DNA from: an uncultured Porphyromonadaceae bacterium
Lineage (GTDB): Bacteria > Bacteroidota > Bacteroidia > Bacteroidales > Muribaculaceae
Assembly (NCBI GenBank): GCA_900550645.1
Contig: URTA01000003.1
Span: 1-64,000 of the forward strand
DNA: 64,000 bases
Direction: 5' to 3'
Part shown: positions 24,828-33,525 of the stretch, in pieces
Position numbering within the stretch: position 1 is the first letter of the stretch
Layout of the letters: each line of letters starts with the position of its first letter
Made by a program: the position numbers and the translations under genes
The notes under the pieces: generated by a model
Databases searched by the model: none
Seen by the model: only the letters and a program-made list of their open reading frames with translations
What the model was told of the DNA's origin: nothing

Positions 24828-26144
24828 TTATTCGCTCAGCCAGCGCAGCGACCACTCTGCGAGAGGGGAGGGACACGCTAGCATCCCGCAGTTTTCCTGC
24901 AGGTTGAGCATCGAGTACCTCACACGGCGGCGCGGGTGATATTTGTCGTTGTAGACCGTTATGCTGCGTCCGCTCACACAATTCTCTGCCTTGACCTCGA
25001 CGGGGATTATGTCACTGCCTAACTGCAGAACATATTCCACCTCCGCCTTGCCTTCTGACGACCAGTAGCGCGGCATCTCGCCGCATAGTGGCACAAGGCT
25101 CTGCAATACAGTATTTTCCGCCATTGCCCCCTTGAACTCGGTATAGTTTGCGGCAGAATCCGTGACCACAACAGCAGGCAGCCCTGCAAGCCGTCGCAAC
25201 AGCCCACAATCTCCTGCATATACCTTGAACACGTCAGGCTCTTCGTATGCCGACAGCGGCATTCCGGGCTTCGTAATAGCGTTGACGCGATACACCATGC
25301 CCGCATCTTCAAGCCACAGCAGCGCGTCCTCGTAGTCACGGCTGCGTGCGCCCTTGCGGATAAGCCGGTATATGAACTTGCGATTCTCCTTGGCAAGCTG
25401 TGACGGCAGCGAGTGCCAGACGGCGCGTATGCGCGGTATATCGCGCGGCTCGGCATACTTGGCGAAATCGAGTTCATACATATCTAGTATCCCCTGTAAT
25501 ATGCTGTCCACCTCCTGCATGCCCTTGTTGCCAAGCATGGCGGCCGCAGCCTCAGGCATGCCTCCGCAAACCATATAACGGCGGTATTCCGTCTTCAGCT
25601 TGTTGAGGATTATTTCAGGCAGATGTGCCGGCTCGCTGATTTCATCAACGTATTGGCACGTCGCGGGGTCGCTGCTGCGCAGGAACTCGCGGAATGAAAT
25701 GGGATACATTCTCATCACCTGCACCTTGCCCACAGGGACAGTCATCCTCCTCCTCTTGACGGCGACACCAAGCAGCGAGCCGGCAGCAATGACGTGCCAT
25801 CCGGGTGCGTCCTCACAGAAATACTTCAGGGCATTAAGAGCCTCCTCACACTCTTGTATTTCATCGAAAATGAGAAGCGTGCGACCTTCCTGAAGCGGCA
25901 CATCGCTGTACAGCGACAGTTCGCGTATGATGCGTGCAGGATCCTTGGAAGCCGTAAATACGGAGCGAAGTTCCGGCAGACGGTCGAAATCGAACTTCGC
26001 CGTATGCTCGAAACATTCTCTCCCGAACTCATCCATTGCCCAGGTTTTACCTATCTGCCGCGCCCCTTTCAGCAGGAGAGGCTTGCGGTTATCCGCAGTT
26101 TTCCATTCGCGGAATCGCTTGATTATGTCGCGTTCTATCTTCAT
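24828..26144 (-). CDS. AAA-like ATPase with DUF4143 domain
   Basis: Protein of 438 residues. The N-terminal P-loop domain has LLLKGARQIGKTWAMDEFG (Walker A, about 22-40) and RTLLIFDEIQE (Walker B). The C-terminal DUF4143 region has an Asp/Glu-x-Lys nuclease-like signature (IIPVEVKAENCVSG). Such ATPases are common and often multi-copy in Bacteroidetes; their role is not settled. The ATG at 26144 follows a promoter at 26207-26237 and an inverted repeat just upstream of the start; codons further upstream lie before the promoter. A second family member is encoded at 41080-42264. Confidence 0.87.
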   Translation of the reverse strand: MKIERDIIKRFREWKTADNRKPLLLKGARQIGKTWAMDEFGRECFEHTAKFDFDRLPELRSVFTASKDPARIIRELSLYSDVPLQEGRTLLIFDEIQECEEALNALKYFCEDAPGWHVIAAGSLLGVAVKRRRMTVPVGKVQVMRMYPISFREFLRSSDPATCQYVDEISEPAHLPEIILNKLKTEYRRYMVCGGMPEAAAAMLGNKGMQEVDSILQGILDMYELDFAKYAEPRDIPRIRAVWHSLPSQLAKENRKFIYRLIRKGARSRDYEDALLWLEDAGMVYRVNAITKPGMPLSAYEEPDVFKVYAGDCGLLRRLAGLPAVVVTDSAANYTEFKGAMAENTVLQSLVPLCGEMPRYWSSEGKAEVEYVLQLGSDIIPVEVKAENCVSGRSITVYNDKYHPRRRVRYSMLNLQENCGMLACPSPLAEWSLRWLSE

Positions 26145-26149
26145 TGGTT

Positions 26150-26175
26150 GGCACAAACAAGTACGGATTTGTGCC
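26150..26175 (-). promoter_or_regulatory. Hairpin just upstream of the DUF4143 ATPase start
   Basis: GGCACAAA and TTTGTGCC (26150-26157 and 26168-26175) form a perfect 8-bp inverted repeat around 10 bases. In the mRNA it ends 5 nt before the ATG, where it could limit ribosome access, or it may be a DNA operator. Confidence 0.5.
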
Positions 26176-26206
26176 GGAATTGACACTTTTCGGAACTTGT
26201 CAGGTG

Positions 26207-26237
26207 CAAAAGTAGTATTTTCGTGTGAGGTGTGCAA
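26207..26237 (-). promoter_or_regulatory. Promoter of the DUF4143 ATPase gene
   Basis: On the minus strand TTG (26237-26235), 20 bp, TACTTTTG (26214-26207). Confidence 0.6.
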
Positions 26238-26355
26238 GTTTTTTTGCAAGGAGATGGCAGAGCCCGGCTTGTCTGTGACGGGCGTTTGAGAGGGGCTGAG
26301 ACGATTTTTTTGCCGATTTCGGGCAGGCAAATGGGCTTATCCGAAATATTATTAG

Positions 26356-26363
26356 TAATTTTG
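26356..26363 (+). promoter_or_regulatory. -7 element of the carboxynorspermidine dehydrogenase-like gene
   Basis: TAATTTTG, 49 bp before the ATG at 26413. No convincing -33 match. Confidence 0.45.
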
Positions 26364-26412
26364 CAGCGAGTTTGCTTTCAGGCTCTGTTTTTATCATCAC
26401 ATACCGATAACA

Positions 26413-27612
26413 ATGGGAAAAGTTCTTATCATAGGAGCCGGCGGCGTGGGTACCGTGGTGGCTCACAAGTGCGCCCAGCACCCGGAGGTGTTCACCGACA
26501 TCGTGATTGCCTCGCGCACCAAGGAGAAGTGTGACGCTCTGGCCCGCAAGATTGGCGCATCCAACATCACCACTGACCGCGTGGATGCCGACAACGTGGA
26601 GGAGCTGGTGGAGCTGTTCCGCCGCCACCGCCCTGACATCTGCATCAATGTGGCTCTCCCCTATCAGGACTTGACTATAATGGAGGCATGCCTCCAGGCC
26701 GGTGTGAACTACCTCGACACAGCCAACTATGAGCCGAAGGATGAAGCCCATTTCGAGTACAGCTGGCAGTGGGCATACCGCGACCGCTTCGAGAAGGCCG
26801 GACTGACTGCCATACTTGGCTGCGGCTTCGACCCGGGCGTTTCCGCCATCTTCACGGCTTACGCCGCGAAGCACCATTTCTCGGAGATGACGTACCTTGA
26901 CATCGTAGACTGCAATGCGGGCAACCACGGCAAGGCTTTCGCGACGAACTTCAACCCGGAAATCAACATACGCGAAATCACGCAGAAGGGCAAGTACTGG
27001 CAGGACGGCAAGTGGGTCGAGACCGAGAATCTCGAGATACACCGTCCGCTGACATACCCTGGCATCGGCGAGCGGGAGTCGTACCTGCTCTACCATGAGG
27101 AGCTGGAGTCGCTGGTGCTGAACTTCCCCTCTATACGCCGCGCCCGCTTCTGGATGACTTTCGGCCAGGAATACCTGACACACCTGCGCTGTATCCAGGA
27201 CATCGGCATGGCACGCATCGACCCGGTAATGTACAACGGCCAGGAGATTGTTCCCATACAGTTCCTGAAAGCTGTCCTCCCCGACCCGGGCACTCTCGGC
27301 GAGAACTATACTGGCGAGACCTCGATAGGCTGCCGTATCAGCGGTCTGAACAAGGAGGGGAAGCCGACCACATATTATATATACAACAACTGTTCGCATC
27401 AGGAGGCATACCGCGAGACCGGCGCACAGGCAGTCAGCTACACAACGGGCGTACCGGCAATGGTAGGCGCAATGATGTTCCTGACCGGCAAGTGGGTTAT
27501 GCCTGGCGTGCGAAACGTCGAGGAGTTCGACCCCGATCCGTTCCTTGAGACGCTGGCGCAGAACGGTCTGCCCTGGCACACCATAGTCGATTGCGACCTG
27601 GAGGTGGACTGA
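26413..27612 (+). CDS. Saccharopine dehydrogenase family; probable carboxynorspermidine/carboxyspermidine dehydrogenase
   Basis: NAD(P)-dependent enzyme of 399 residues. The Rossmann motif VLIIGAGGVGTVVAHKCAQ is at residues 4-22, followed by the saccharopine-reductase fold. Segments NVALPYQDLTIMEACLQAGVNYLDTANYE, GCGFDPGVSAIF and DCNAGNHGKAFATNFNPEINIREI are typical of the Bacteroidetes carboxynorspermidine dehydrogenase branch, which condenses a diamine with aspartate semialdehyde in spermidine synthesis. A lysine-pathway saccharopine dehydrogenase is the alternative. The decarboxylase partner (nspC) is not in this window. Confidence 0.82.
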   Translation: MGKVLIIGAGGVGTVVAHKCAQHPEVFTDIVIASRTKEKCDALARKIGASNITTDRVDADNVEELVELFRRHRPDICINVALPYQDLTIMEACLQAGVNYLDTANYEPKDEAHFEYSWQWAYRDRFEKAGLTAILGCGFDPGVSAIFTAYAAKHHFSEMTYLDIVDCNAGNHGKAFATNFNPEINIREITQKGKYWQDGKWVETENLEIHRPLTYPGIGERESYLLYHEELESLVLNFPSIRRARFWMTFGQEYLTHLRCIQDIGMARIDPVMYNGQEIVPIQFLKAVLPDPGTLGENYTGETSIGCRISGLNKEGKPTTYYIYNNCSHQEAYRETGAQAVSYTTGVPAMVGAMMFLTGKWVMPGVRNVEEFDPDPFLETLAQNGLPWHTIVDCDLEVD

Positions 27613-27649
27613 CCCGCCCCCAAGGCCTGCCGTCGGCCAAAAGCAAAGA

Positions 27650-27718
27650 GACGCGCCGTGCACCCATTTCACAACATTAATGATCTATGATTTTTCAGAT
27701 AGTGGTGCACGGTTCGTC
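27650..27718. repeat. 15-bp inverted repeat around an AT-rich core, upstream of GH31
   Basis: GACGCGCCGTGCACC (27650-27664) and GGTGCACGGTTCGTC (27704-27718) pair at 13 of 15 positions, enclosing 39 AT-rich bases. It lies between two same-strand genes and is followed by GTGCTTTTATA. It may be a long-loop terminator or a control site for the GH31 gene. Confidence 0.5.
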
Positions 27719-27762
27719 GTGCTTTTATATACCTAATCTCTCACCCGAAACTTCCGTACAAG

Positions 27763-30159
27763 ATGAAATCACGTTACTCTCTGCTGGCAGCGGCAGTACT
27801 GCCGGCAATCGCAATAGCAGCCACCGCACCGCAACAGCGCGGCGCAATCGCCTCTGACGGCGCGTCAATTTCAGTAGCCACCGACCGTGGCACACTGCGC
27901 GTCACACCGATAACAGACGATATATTCCGCATCACGGTAATTCCCGACACCATGGACGGTTACCGCTACCTCCCCTCACAGGCAGTGGTGCTGACGCCGC
28001 AGCGAAGCAATGTCAATGTGTCGGCATCGCCCTCAAGTGTGGTAATCGCTTCGCCCTCGACAACTGTCAGCATTGACCGTCACACAGGGCTTGCCACATT
28101 CCTCGACAGCACGGGGCGGCTGCTCATCTCTGAAGCCAGAGGTCTTGACAACCGCCGCGACAGCAAGGTTATCTCGCTGGCAGCACCGGCGGGGCAACGC
28201 TTCTTCGGCGCGGGGGAACGCGGACACTCGCTCGACCTGCGCGGCGACACGCTGGTGATGTACAACCGGCAGAACTACGGCTATACCGGCACTGACCCGC
28301 GCATATCACAGATGAACATCACAATGCCCTATTTCGCGTCAGACGCGGGCTACGGCATACTCGTGGACGACCACAACCAGGCGACGCTCATACTGGGCGA
28401 CACGATACGCTACACCTCGGACAACCCTCCGTCGCTGCTGTCATACTATTTCATCAACGGCCACGGCACTCTCGCCGGCACTACCTCGCGGTTTACAGCC
28501 CTCACCGGACGGCAAGACATGCCGCCGTTCTGGTCGCTGGGCTACATCACTTCGCGCTACGGATACCACAACCGTCAGGAGACGCTCGGCGCGGTTGACA
28601 CACTGCGCCGCCACGGCTACCCGGTGGACGGCATTGTCCTCGACCTGTACTGGTACGGCAAGGAGACGGACATGGGACGCTTCGAGTGGAACGCCGCACA
28701 GTTTCCCGACCACCGCGAGATGCTCGACTCGCTGCGCAGACTGGGGGTCAAGACCGTCATAATCTCACAGCCGTACATCAACAAAATCGGCGCGCTGGAC
28801 AATTACAACACTCTGCGGGCAGCAGGGATGCTCACATCCGACGCACAGGGCAGGACGGCGGACGTGACCACCTGGGTGGGCGAAGCCGGGATGCTCGACA
28901 TCAGCAACCCTGCTACGCGGCAATGGCTCGCTGCGCGTTACGCCTCGCTCACCGCCGACGGCGTGGAGGGCTGGTGGGGCGACCTGGGCGAGCCGGAGGT
29001 ACACCCCTCGGGGATAGTGCACCACAACGGCATGACCACCGAGCAGTACCACAACGTATACGGCAACGAGTGGAGCCGCACCGTCTACGAGATGATGCGC
29101 GAACAGTATCCCGACCGCCGCATAATGACGCTGATGCGCGGCGGCACGACCGGGCTGCAGCGGTATGACGTGTTCCCCTGGTCTACAGACGTGTCGCGCT
29201 CGTGGGGCGGCTTTGCGCCGCAAGTGAAGATAATGCTCGGCGCGGGGCTGTCGGGCCTCGGGTATATGAGCAGCGACATCGGCGGGTTTGCCGTTGACCC
29301 GGCTCACCCGACAGATGCGGAGCTTTATGTACGCTGGCTTCAGATGGGAGCGTTCACACCCACGCTGCGCACCCATGCACAGCTGAAACCAGAGCCGTAC
29401 AACTATCCGCAGTATGAGGACATCTGCCGCCGCTTCATCAAGATGCGCTATGAGTGGCTGCCCTACAACTATACGCTGGCATACGAAAACGCTGCCATGG
29501 GCTATCCTCTGGCACGTCCGCTCGACTTCACCACGGGGGAGGCAAGCCATGCCGGCATTGACGACGAATACCTGTGGGGCGACGAAGTGCTTGTCGCTCC
29601 GGTCATGCGCAAAGGCACGCGCTCGCGTCGCGTAACGTTCCCGGACGGCGAATGGGTGGACTGGAACAACCCGCTGCGCCGCTACCAGAGAGGCACGACC
29701 GCAACCGTCTCTGCGCCGCTGTCGCAGATGCCGCTGTTCGTGCGCCGGGGCGCGTTCATACCGCAATATACACGGGCTATCGAACATACGGAGCAGTACG
29801 ACCCGGCATACCTGACCGTGCGCTATTTCCCTGCAAATGAGGAAACCTCGTACACGCTGTATGACGATGACCGCACCTCCCCCTCTTCGCTGAGGGACGG
29901 CGCGTACCGCCTCGTCAAATTCACCGGGCAGCAAGCCGGCGGCGAGACCCGCGTCAGCATTTCCAACGAGGGGAAGGGGTACGAATCCATGCCGCAGACT
30001 CTTCACCTGACGCTCGAGGTGACTGGCATAGCCCGCAAGCCGCGCAGCGTGACAATAAACGGCACAGCGGCAGAGAGCTGGAAATACGACTCACGGACAC
30101 GCACCGTCACCCTCAATGCCGACCACACCGATGCCGGCACATCCGTCGTCATACGCTGA
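27763..30159 (+). CDS. Glycoside hydrolase family 31 (alpha-glucosidase or 4-alpha-glucosyltransferase type)
   Basis: Exported enzyme of 798 residues with an N-terminal signal (MKSRYSLLAAAVLPAIAIA). A Gal-mutarotase-like domain (about 35-235) precedes the GH31 barrel, with GIVLDLYWYGKE and the nucleophile region EGWWGDLGEPEVHP, then SRSWGGFAPQVK and YLWGDEVLVAPV. A C-terminal DUF5110-like domain follows (YTLYDDDRTSPSS). The WWGDLGEPE form is shared with GH31 oligosaccharide 4-alpha-glucosyltransferases, so transfer as well as hydrolysis is possible. No SusC/D pair is adjacent. Confidence 0.9.
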   Translation: MKSRYSLLAAAVLPAIAIAATAPQQRGAIASDGASISVATDRGTLRVTPITDDIFRITVIPDTMDGYRYLPSQAVVLTPQRSNVNVSASPSSVVIASPSTTVSIDRHTGLATFLDSTGRLLISEARGLDNRRDSKVISLAAPAGQRFFGAGERGHSLDLRGDTLVMYNRQNYGYTGTDPRISQMNITMPYFASDAGYGILVDDHNQATLILGDTIRYTSDNPPSLLSYYFINGHGTLAGTTSRFTALTGRQDMPPFWSLGYITSRYGYHNRQETLGAVDTLRRHGYPVDGIVLDLYWYGKETDMGRFEWNAAQFPDHREMLDSLRRLGVKTVIISQPYINKIGALDNYNTLRAAGMLTSDAQGRTADVTTWVGEAGMLDISNPATRQWLAARYASLTADGVEGWWGDLGEPEVHPSGIVHHNGMTTEQYHNVYGNEWSRTVYEMMREQYPDRRIMTLMRGGTTGLQRYDVFPWSTDVSRSWGGFAPQVKIMLGAGLSGLGYMSSDIGGFAVDPAHPTDAELYVRWLQMGAFTPTLRTHAQLKPEPYNYPQYEDICRRFIKMRYEWLPYNYTLAYENAAMGYPLARPLDFTTGEASHAGIDDEYLWGDEVLVAPVMRKGTRSRRVTFPDGEWVDWNNPLRRYQRGTTATVSAPLSQMPLFVRRGAFIPQYTRAIEHTEQYDPAYLTVRYFPANEETSYTLYDDDRTSPSSLRDGAYRLVKFTGQQAGGETRVSISNEGKGYESMPQTLHLTLEVTGIARKPRSVTINGTAAESWKYDSRTRTVTLNADHTDAGTSVVIR

Positions 30160-30227
30160 CACCTGAAGCTCATTCGCCCAAAAGACAGATTTTATAGCCA
30201 AAATGGCTGTTCCGGCAACAATACACG

Positions 30228-30258
30228 CTGACAGGGCAAAACTTTTTTGCTCTGTCAG
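30228..30258. promoter_or_regulatory. Candidate TetR operator before the efflux operon
   Basis: A 31-bp near-perfect palindrome: left arm CTGACAGGGCAAAA (30228-30241), three bases, right arm TTTTGCTCTGTCAG (30245-30258), pairing at 13 of 14 positions. It contains the -33 TTTG (30246-30249), so a bound repressor would block the promoter of tetR and the pump genes. Confidence 0.65.
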
Positions 30259-30276
30259 TTTTATATTCTAACTTTG
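30246..30276 (+). promoter_or_regulatory. Promoter of the tetR-RND efflux operon
   Basis: TTTG (30246-30249), exactly 19 bp, TAACTTTG (30269-30276), 13 bp before the tetR ATG. Confidence 0.78.
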
Positions 30277-30289
30277 CGCCGCCTATAAT

Positions 30290-30967
30290 ATGAAAGAGGA
30301 GAAGACAGGAAACGGAGGCAACATCCCGGAAGAGCGGCTGCGCCTGTACCGGCGCATAGAGGGCATCCTCACTAAACGGGGCATAAAGGGCTGCACCATG
30401 GATCTGGTGGCTGCACAGCTCGGCATGTCCAAAAGGACGCTGTACGAGATATTCGGGAGCAAGGAGGAGATGCTCATCCGCGTGACCGAGAATATGCAAG
30501 AGCGGCTGCGTGCCAATGCCGACAAGCGTTTCCGCACGTCGAACAACATCATGGAGGCAATGGTGCTGCACGCCTTTGACGAAATGCGCCTGATGCAGTC
30601 CGTATGCCCGGAGTTCTTCCGCGACCTGCGCAACCTCGCCTCACTGCGCCGCAACATGGAGAGCCGCAACAAGGAGACTATCGAGTGCATCTCGGAGCAG
30701 ACTAAGCGAGGCGTGGAGCAGGGGGTGTTCCGCACTGACGTTAACTACCCGGTCACGCTGCGGCTCATTGTGCTGCAATATGAGTCGTTGGCCTGTATGC
30801 ACGATGTGTTTCCGCCGGATGTGACATTGGCACAAGCTTACGAAAGCATCACCATCGGCTTCCTGCGCAGCATCGCCACACCAAAAGGTATGCAAATCCT
30901 TGACGAGCTGACCACGAAACTCCTCAATCCAGACGGCAACCGACCAAATAACCAGAAAATGCACTGA
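30290..30967 (+). CDS. TetR/AcrR family transcriptional regulator
   Basis: Repressor-type protein of 225 residues. The N-terminal HTH (about 24-62) reads ILTKRGIKGCTMDLVAAQLGMSKRTLYEIFGSKEEML, a typical TetR DNA-binding domain; the rest is an all-helical ligand domain. It is the first gene of a tightly packed efflux operon (13 bp before tolC-like), and a 31-bp palindrome covers its promoter. Autorepression with induction by a pump substrate is the natural model (inference). Confidence 0.92.
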   Translation: MKEEKTGNGGNIPEERLRLYRRIEGILTKRGIKGCTMDLVAAQLGMSKRTLYEIFGSKEEMLIRVTENMQERLRANADKRFRTSNNIMEAMVLHAFDEMRLMQSVCPEFFRDLRNLASLRRNMESRNKETIECISEQTKRGVEQGVFRTDVNYPVTLRLIVLQYESLACMHDVFPPDVTLAQAYESITIGFLRSIATPKGMQILDELTTKLLNPDGNRPNNQKMH

Positions 30968-30980
30968 CAAACAGAGATAT

Positions 30981-32423
30981 ATGAATTACCTCGCACGATA
31001 CATCCCCTCCGCGCTATGTATGCTGGCAGCTGCTGTCGCCACAGCACAGGAGCCGCGTCCCGCAGTGGTTACGGAAGACCCGATAGCAGACACGGCCGTC
31101 GCAACAGACAGCATCAAGCCGCAGACAACTACAGGCAATACCGTTGTGCTGTCGCGCAGCGAGTGTCTGCGCATTGCATTACAGGAAAGCCCGACAATAA
31201 AGATTGCCGACATGGAAATCACGAGGCTCGACCTGGCAAAGAAGGAAACACGGGCGTCACTGCTGCCGCAAATCGACTTCACAGGTGCATACCAGCGTGC
31301 GCTTGCGCTGCAGACCGTAAGCATGGAAATGGGAGGCGAAACACAGTCGTTCAAGATGGGCACGGACAACACGTGGAACTTCGGCTTCTCCGCCTCCGTG
31401 CCGCTCATAGCCCCCACGCTGTGGAAGTCGCTGCAGCTAAGCGAGACGCAGATACTCGTCAACTGCGAGAAAGCCCGCGCCTCGCGCCTCGACCTGGCCG
31501 ACCAGATAAACCAGGCATACTACACGCTGATGCTCGCCAAGGCCTCGTATGACGTGGTAAACGAGAACTATGAGCTGGCAAAATACACCGCAGACCTGTA
31601 CGAGAAACAGTTCTCCATGGGCACTGCCACCGAATATGACGTGCTGCGCTCGTCTGTGCAGGTGAAGAACGTCGAGCCGGAACTGATACAGGCGCAGATA
31701 GCGATAGACCGCGCACGGCTGCAGCTGAAGGTGCTGATGGGCATAACCGACAATATCATAATCGACCCGGACGTGACCCTCTCGGACATGAGGCAGGAGA
31801 TGTACGGCCACATAGCCGGCATAGACCGCTCGCTGCAAGGCAACTCCGACCTGCGCTCGCTCGACATACAGACACGCATGCTCGAGCAGACCGCAAGCAT
31901 GAAGAAGCTCGCGTGGATACCGACGCTCGCGGCGCAGTTCTCGTACAACTGGAGCGCGTTGAGCAACGGCAACGCCCTGCGTGGCCAGCAGTTCAACCCG
32001 TACAGCAACGTGGGGGTGTCGCTCTCCGTCCCCATATTTTCAGGCGGGGCAAAATATTACGGGCTGAAACAGGCGGAAGTGCAAGTCAAGGAGGCGAAAC
32101 TGCAACGCGACAACCTGGTCAACACACTCAATATGCAGATAGACCTTGCCCTGGAGAACATCCGCAAGGAAGCCAAGCAGATAGACACGTCGGCAGAGGG
32201 CGTGCGCCAGGCCGAAAAGGCACATGAAATCATGAAGCGCAGCTTCGAGATAGGCGCAGGGTCATACCTGAACCTGCGCGACAGCGAGGTCGCCGAGACT
32301 TCCGCCAAACTCGCATACCTGCAAGCGATATACAATTACCTCATATCGGCGAGCCAGCTCGACATGCTCCTCGGGCGTGAAGACGAACTGCAAAACGCCG
32401 GCTACACATTTTCAACCAAATAA
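30981..32423 (+). CDS. TolC family outer-membrane efflux protein
   Basis: Outer-membrane channel of 480 residues with a signal peptide (about 1-22, ending AVATAQ). Two repeated OEP segments carry long coiled-coil helices (ESPTIKIADMEITRLDLAKKETRASLLPQIDFTG; SVPIFSGGAKYYGLKQAEVQVKEAKLQ). It would provide the exit duct for the RND pump encoded two genes on. Confidence 0.93.
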   Translation: MNYLARYIPSALCMLAAAVATAQEPRPAVVTEDPIADTAVATDSIKPQTTTGNTVVLSRSECLRIALQESPTIKIADMEITRLDLAKKETRASLLPQIDFTGAYQRALALQTVSMEMGGETQSFKMGTDNTWNFGFSASVPLIAPTLWKSLQLSETQILVNCEKARASRLDLADQINQAYYTLMLAKASYDVVNENYELAKYTADLYEKQFSMGTATEYDVLRSSVQVKNVEPELIQAQIAIDRARLQLKVLMGITDNIIIDPDVTLSDMRQEMYGHIAGIDRSLQGNSDLRSLDIQTRMLEQTASMKKLAWIPTLAAQFSYNWSALSNGNALRGQQFNPYSNVGVSLSVPIFSGGAKYYGLKQAEVQVKEAKLQRDNLVNTLNMQIDLALENIRKEAKQIDTSAEGVRQAEKAHEIMKRSFEIGAGSYLNLRDSEVAETSAKLAYLQAIYNYLISASQLDMLLGREDELQNAGYTFSTK

Positions 32424-32435
32424 CAGGACATACAG

Positions 32436-33488
32436 ATGAGACACAACCATATATACATGACAGCCCTTGCAACGCTCATGACGCTGACAGCGTGCAGCGG
32501 CAAGGAGGAACAGAAGGAAGCATCGGACGAGACACCCGTGGTACGCATAGAGCGCGTCTCGGAGCGCGAGGTGGCGCAGGTGAGCGTATACACCGCAAGC
32601 GTAGAGGCAGACAAGGTCAACAACATCTCCGCGATGATGTCAAACCGCATCAAGGCAATATATGTGGACGAGGGGCAGCGCGTCACCAGAGGACAGAAGC
32701 TCGTCGTAATGGACGACGTGAACGCCGCCACGTACCAGATACAGGTGGACAACGCCCGCGCCAACCTGGCGAGCGTGACCAATGACTACAACCGCGCCCT
32801 CGAGCTCTACAAGATAGGCGGCGGCACCAAGCAGGCCGTTGACCAGATGGAGACCCAGGTGATAAACGCCCGCAACGCCCTCGCAACTGCACAGCGCACA
32901 CTGCGCAACGCCGCCGAGAACACCGTCCTCACCTCCCCGATCAGCGGCGTGGTGACTGCCCGCAACTATGACCCGGGCGACATGACGGGGCAGCTGCCCA
33001 TACTCACTATCTCGCAGGTGCAGCCGGTCAAGATAGTCATCAACGTCTCCGAAACAGAGCTGGCGCAAGTGAAGCGCGGCATGCCGGCAACGGTGACTTT
33101 CGACACTTACGGCGACGAGGAGTTCAAGGGGTACGTCTCTCTTATTTCGCCGTCGGTAGACACCGCAACGCGCACATTCTCCGCCGAGGTGACGCTTCCA
33201 AACAACGATAACCGCATACTGCCCGGCATGTTCGGCAGAGTGTCGCTCAACCTCGGCACTGCCAACCATGTCGTAGTGCCTGACAAGGCTGTCGTCAAGC
33301 AGCCCGGCTCGGGCAACAAGTACGTATACGTCTACAGCGGCGGCAAAGTCGAGTACCGCCTCGTGGAACTCGGGCAGCGGCTCGGCGATTCTTACGAAAT
33401 CATCTCCGGCCTCCCGGCACAGGCCGACGTTGTCATCGAGGGGCAGTCACGCCTCTCAAACGGCGCAAAAGTGCGTGTAGCCAAATAA
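32436..33488 (+). CDS. RND efflux periplasmic adaptor (membrane fusion protein), lipoprotein
   Basis: Adaptor of 350 residues joining pump and channel. The signal ends in a lipobox (LMTLTAC, Cys20). The barrel-sandwich and hairpin regions follow: IKAIYVDEGQRVTRGQKLVVMDDV, a helical hairpin about 90-145, ENTVLTSPISGVVTARNYDPGD, then the beta-barrel segment TFDTYGDEEFKGYVSLISPSVD. It sits between tolC-like and pump genes with short gaps. Confidence 0.93.
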   Translation: MRHNHIYMTALATLMTLTACSGKEEQKEASDETPVVRIERVSEREVAQVSVYTASVEADKVNNISAMMSNRIKAIYVDEGQRVTRGQKLVVMDDVNAATYQIQVDNARANLASVTNDYNRALELYKIGGGTKQAVDQMETQVINARNALATAQRTLRNAAENTVLTSPISGVVTARNYDPGDMTGQLPILTISQVQPVKIVINVSETELAQVKRGMPATVTFDTYGDEEFKGYVSLISPSVDTATRTFSAEVTLPNNDNRILPGMFGRVSLNLGTANHVVVPDKAVVKQPGSGNKYVYVYSGGKVEYRLVELGQRLGDSYEIISGLPAQADVVIEGQSRLSNGAKVRVAK

Positions 33489-33525
33489 GCATATCTGTTT
33501 CACCCTTATACAAACACAGCAAGGC

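Noticed and set aside
26200..27672. 490-codon minus-strand frame opposite the carboxynorspermidine dehydrogenase-like gene
   Set aside because: Shadow of a well-supported gene; no recognisable domain, and it would run through the DUF4143 ATPase promoter.
28765..30006. 413-codon minus-strand frame opposite GH31
   Set aside because: Shadow frame, rich in Arg, His and Ala as expected from reverse reading; the GH31 motifs are unambiguous on the plus strand.
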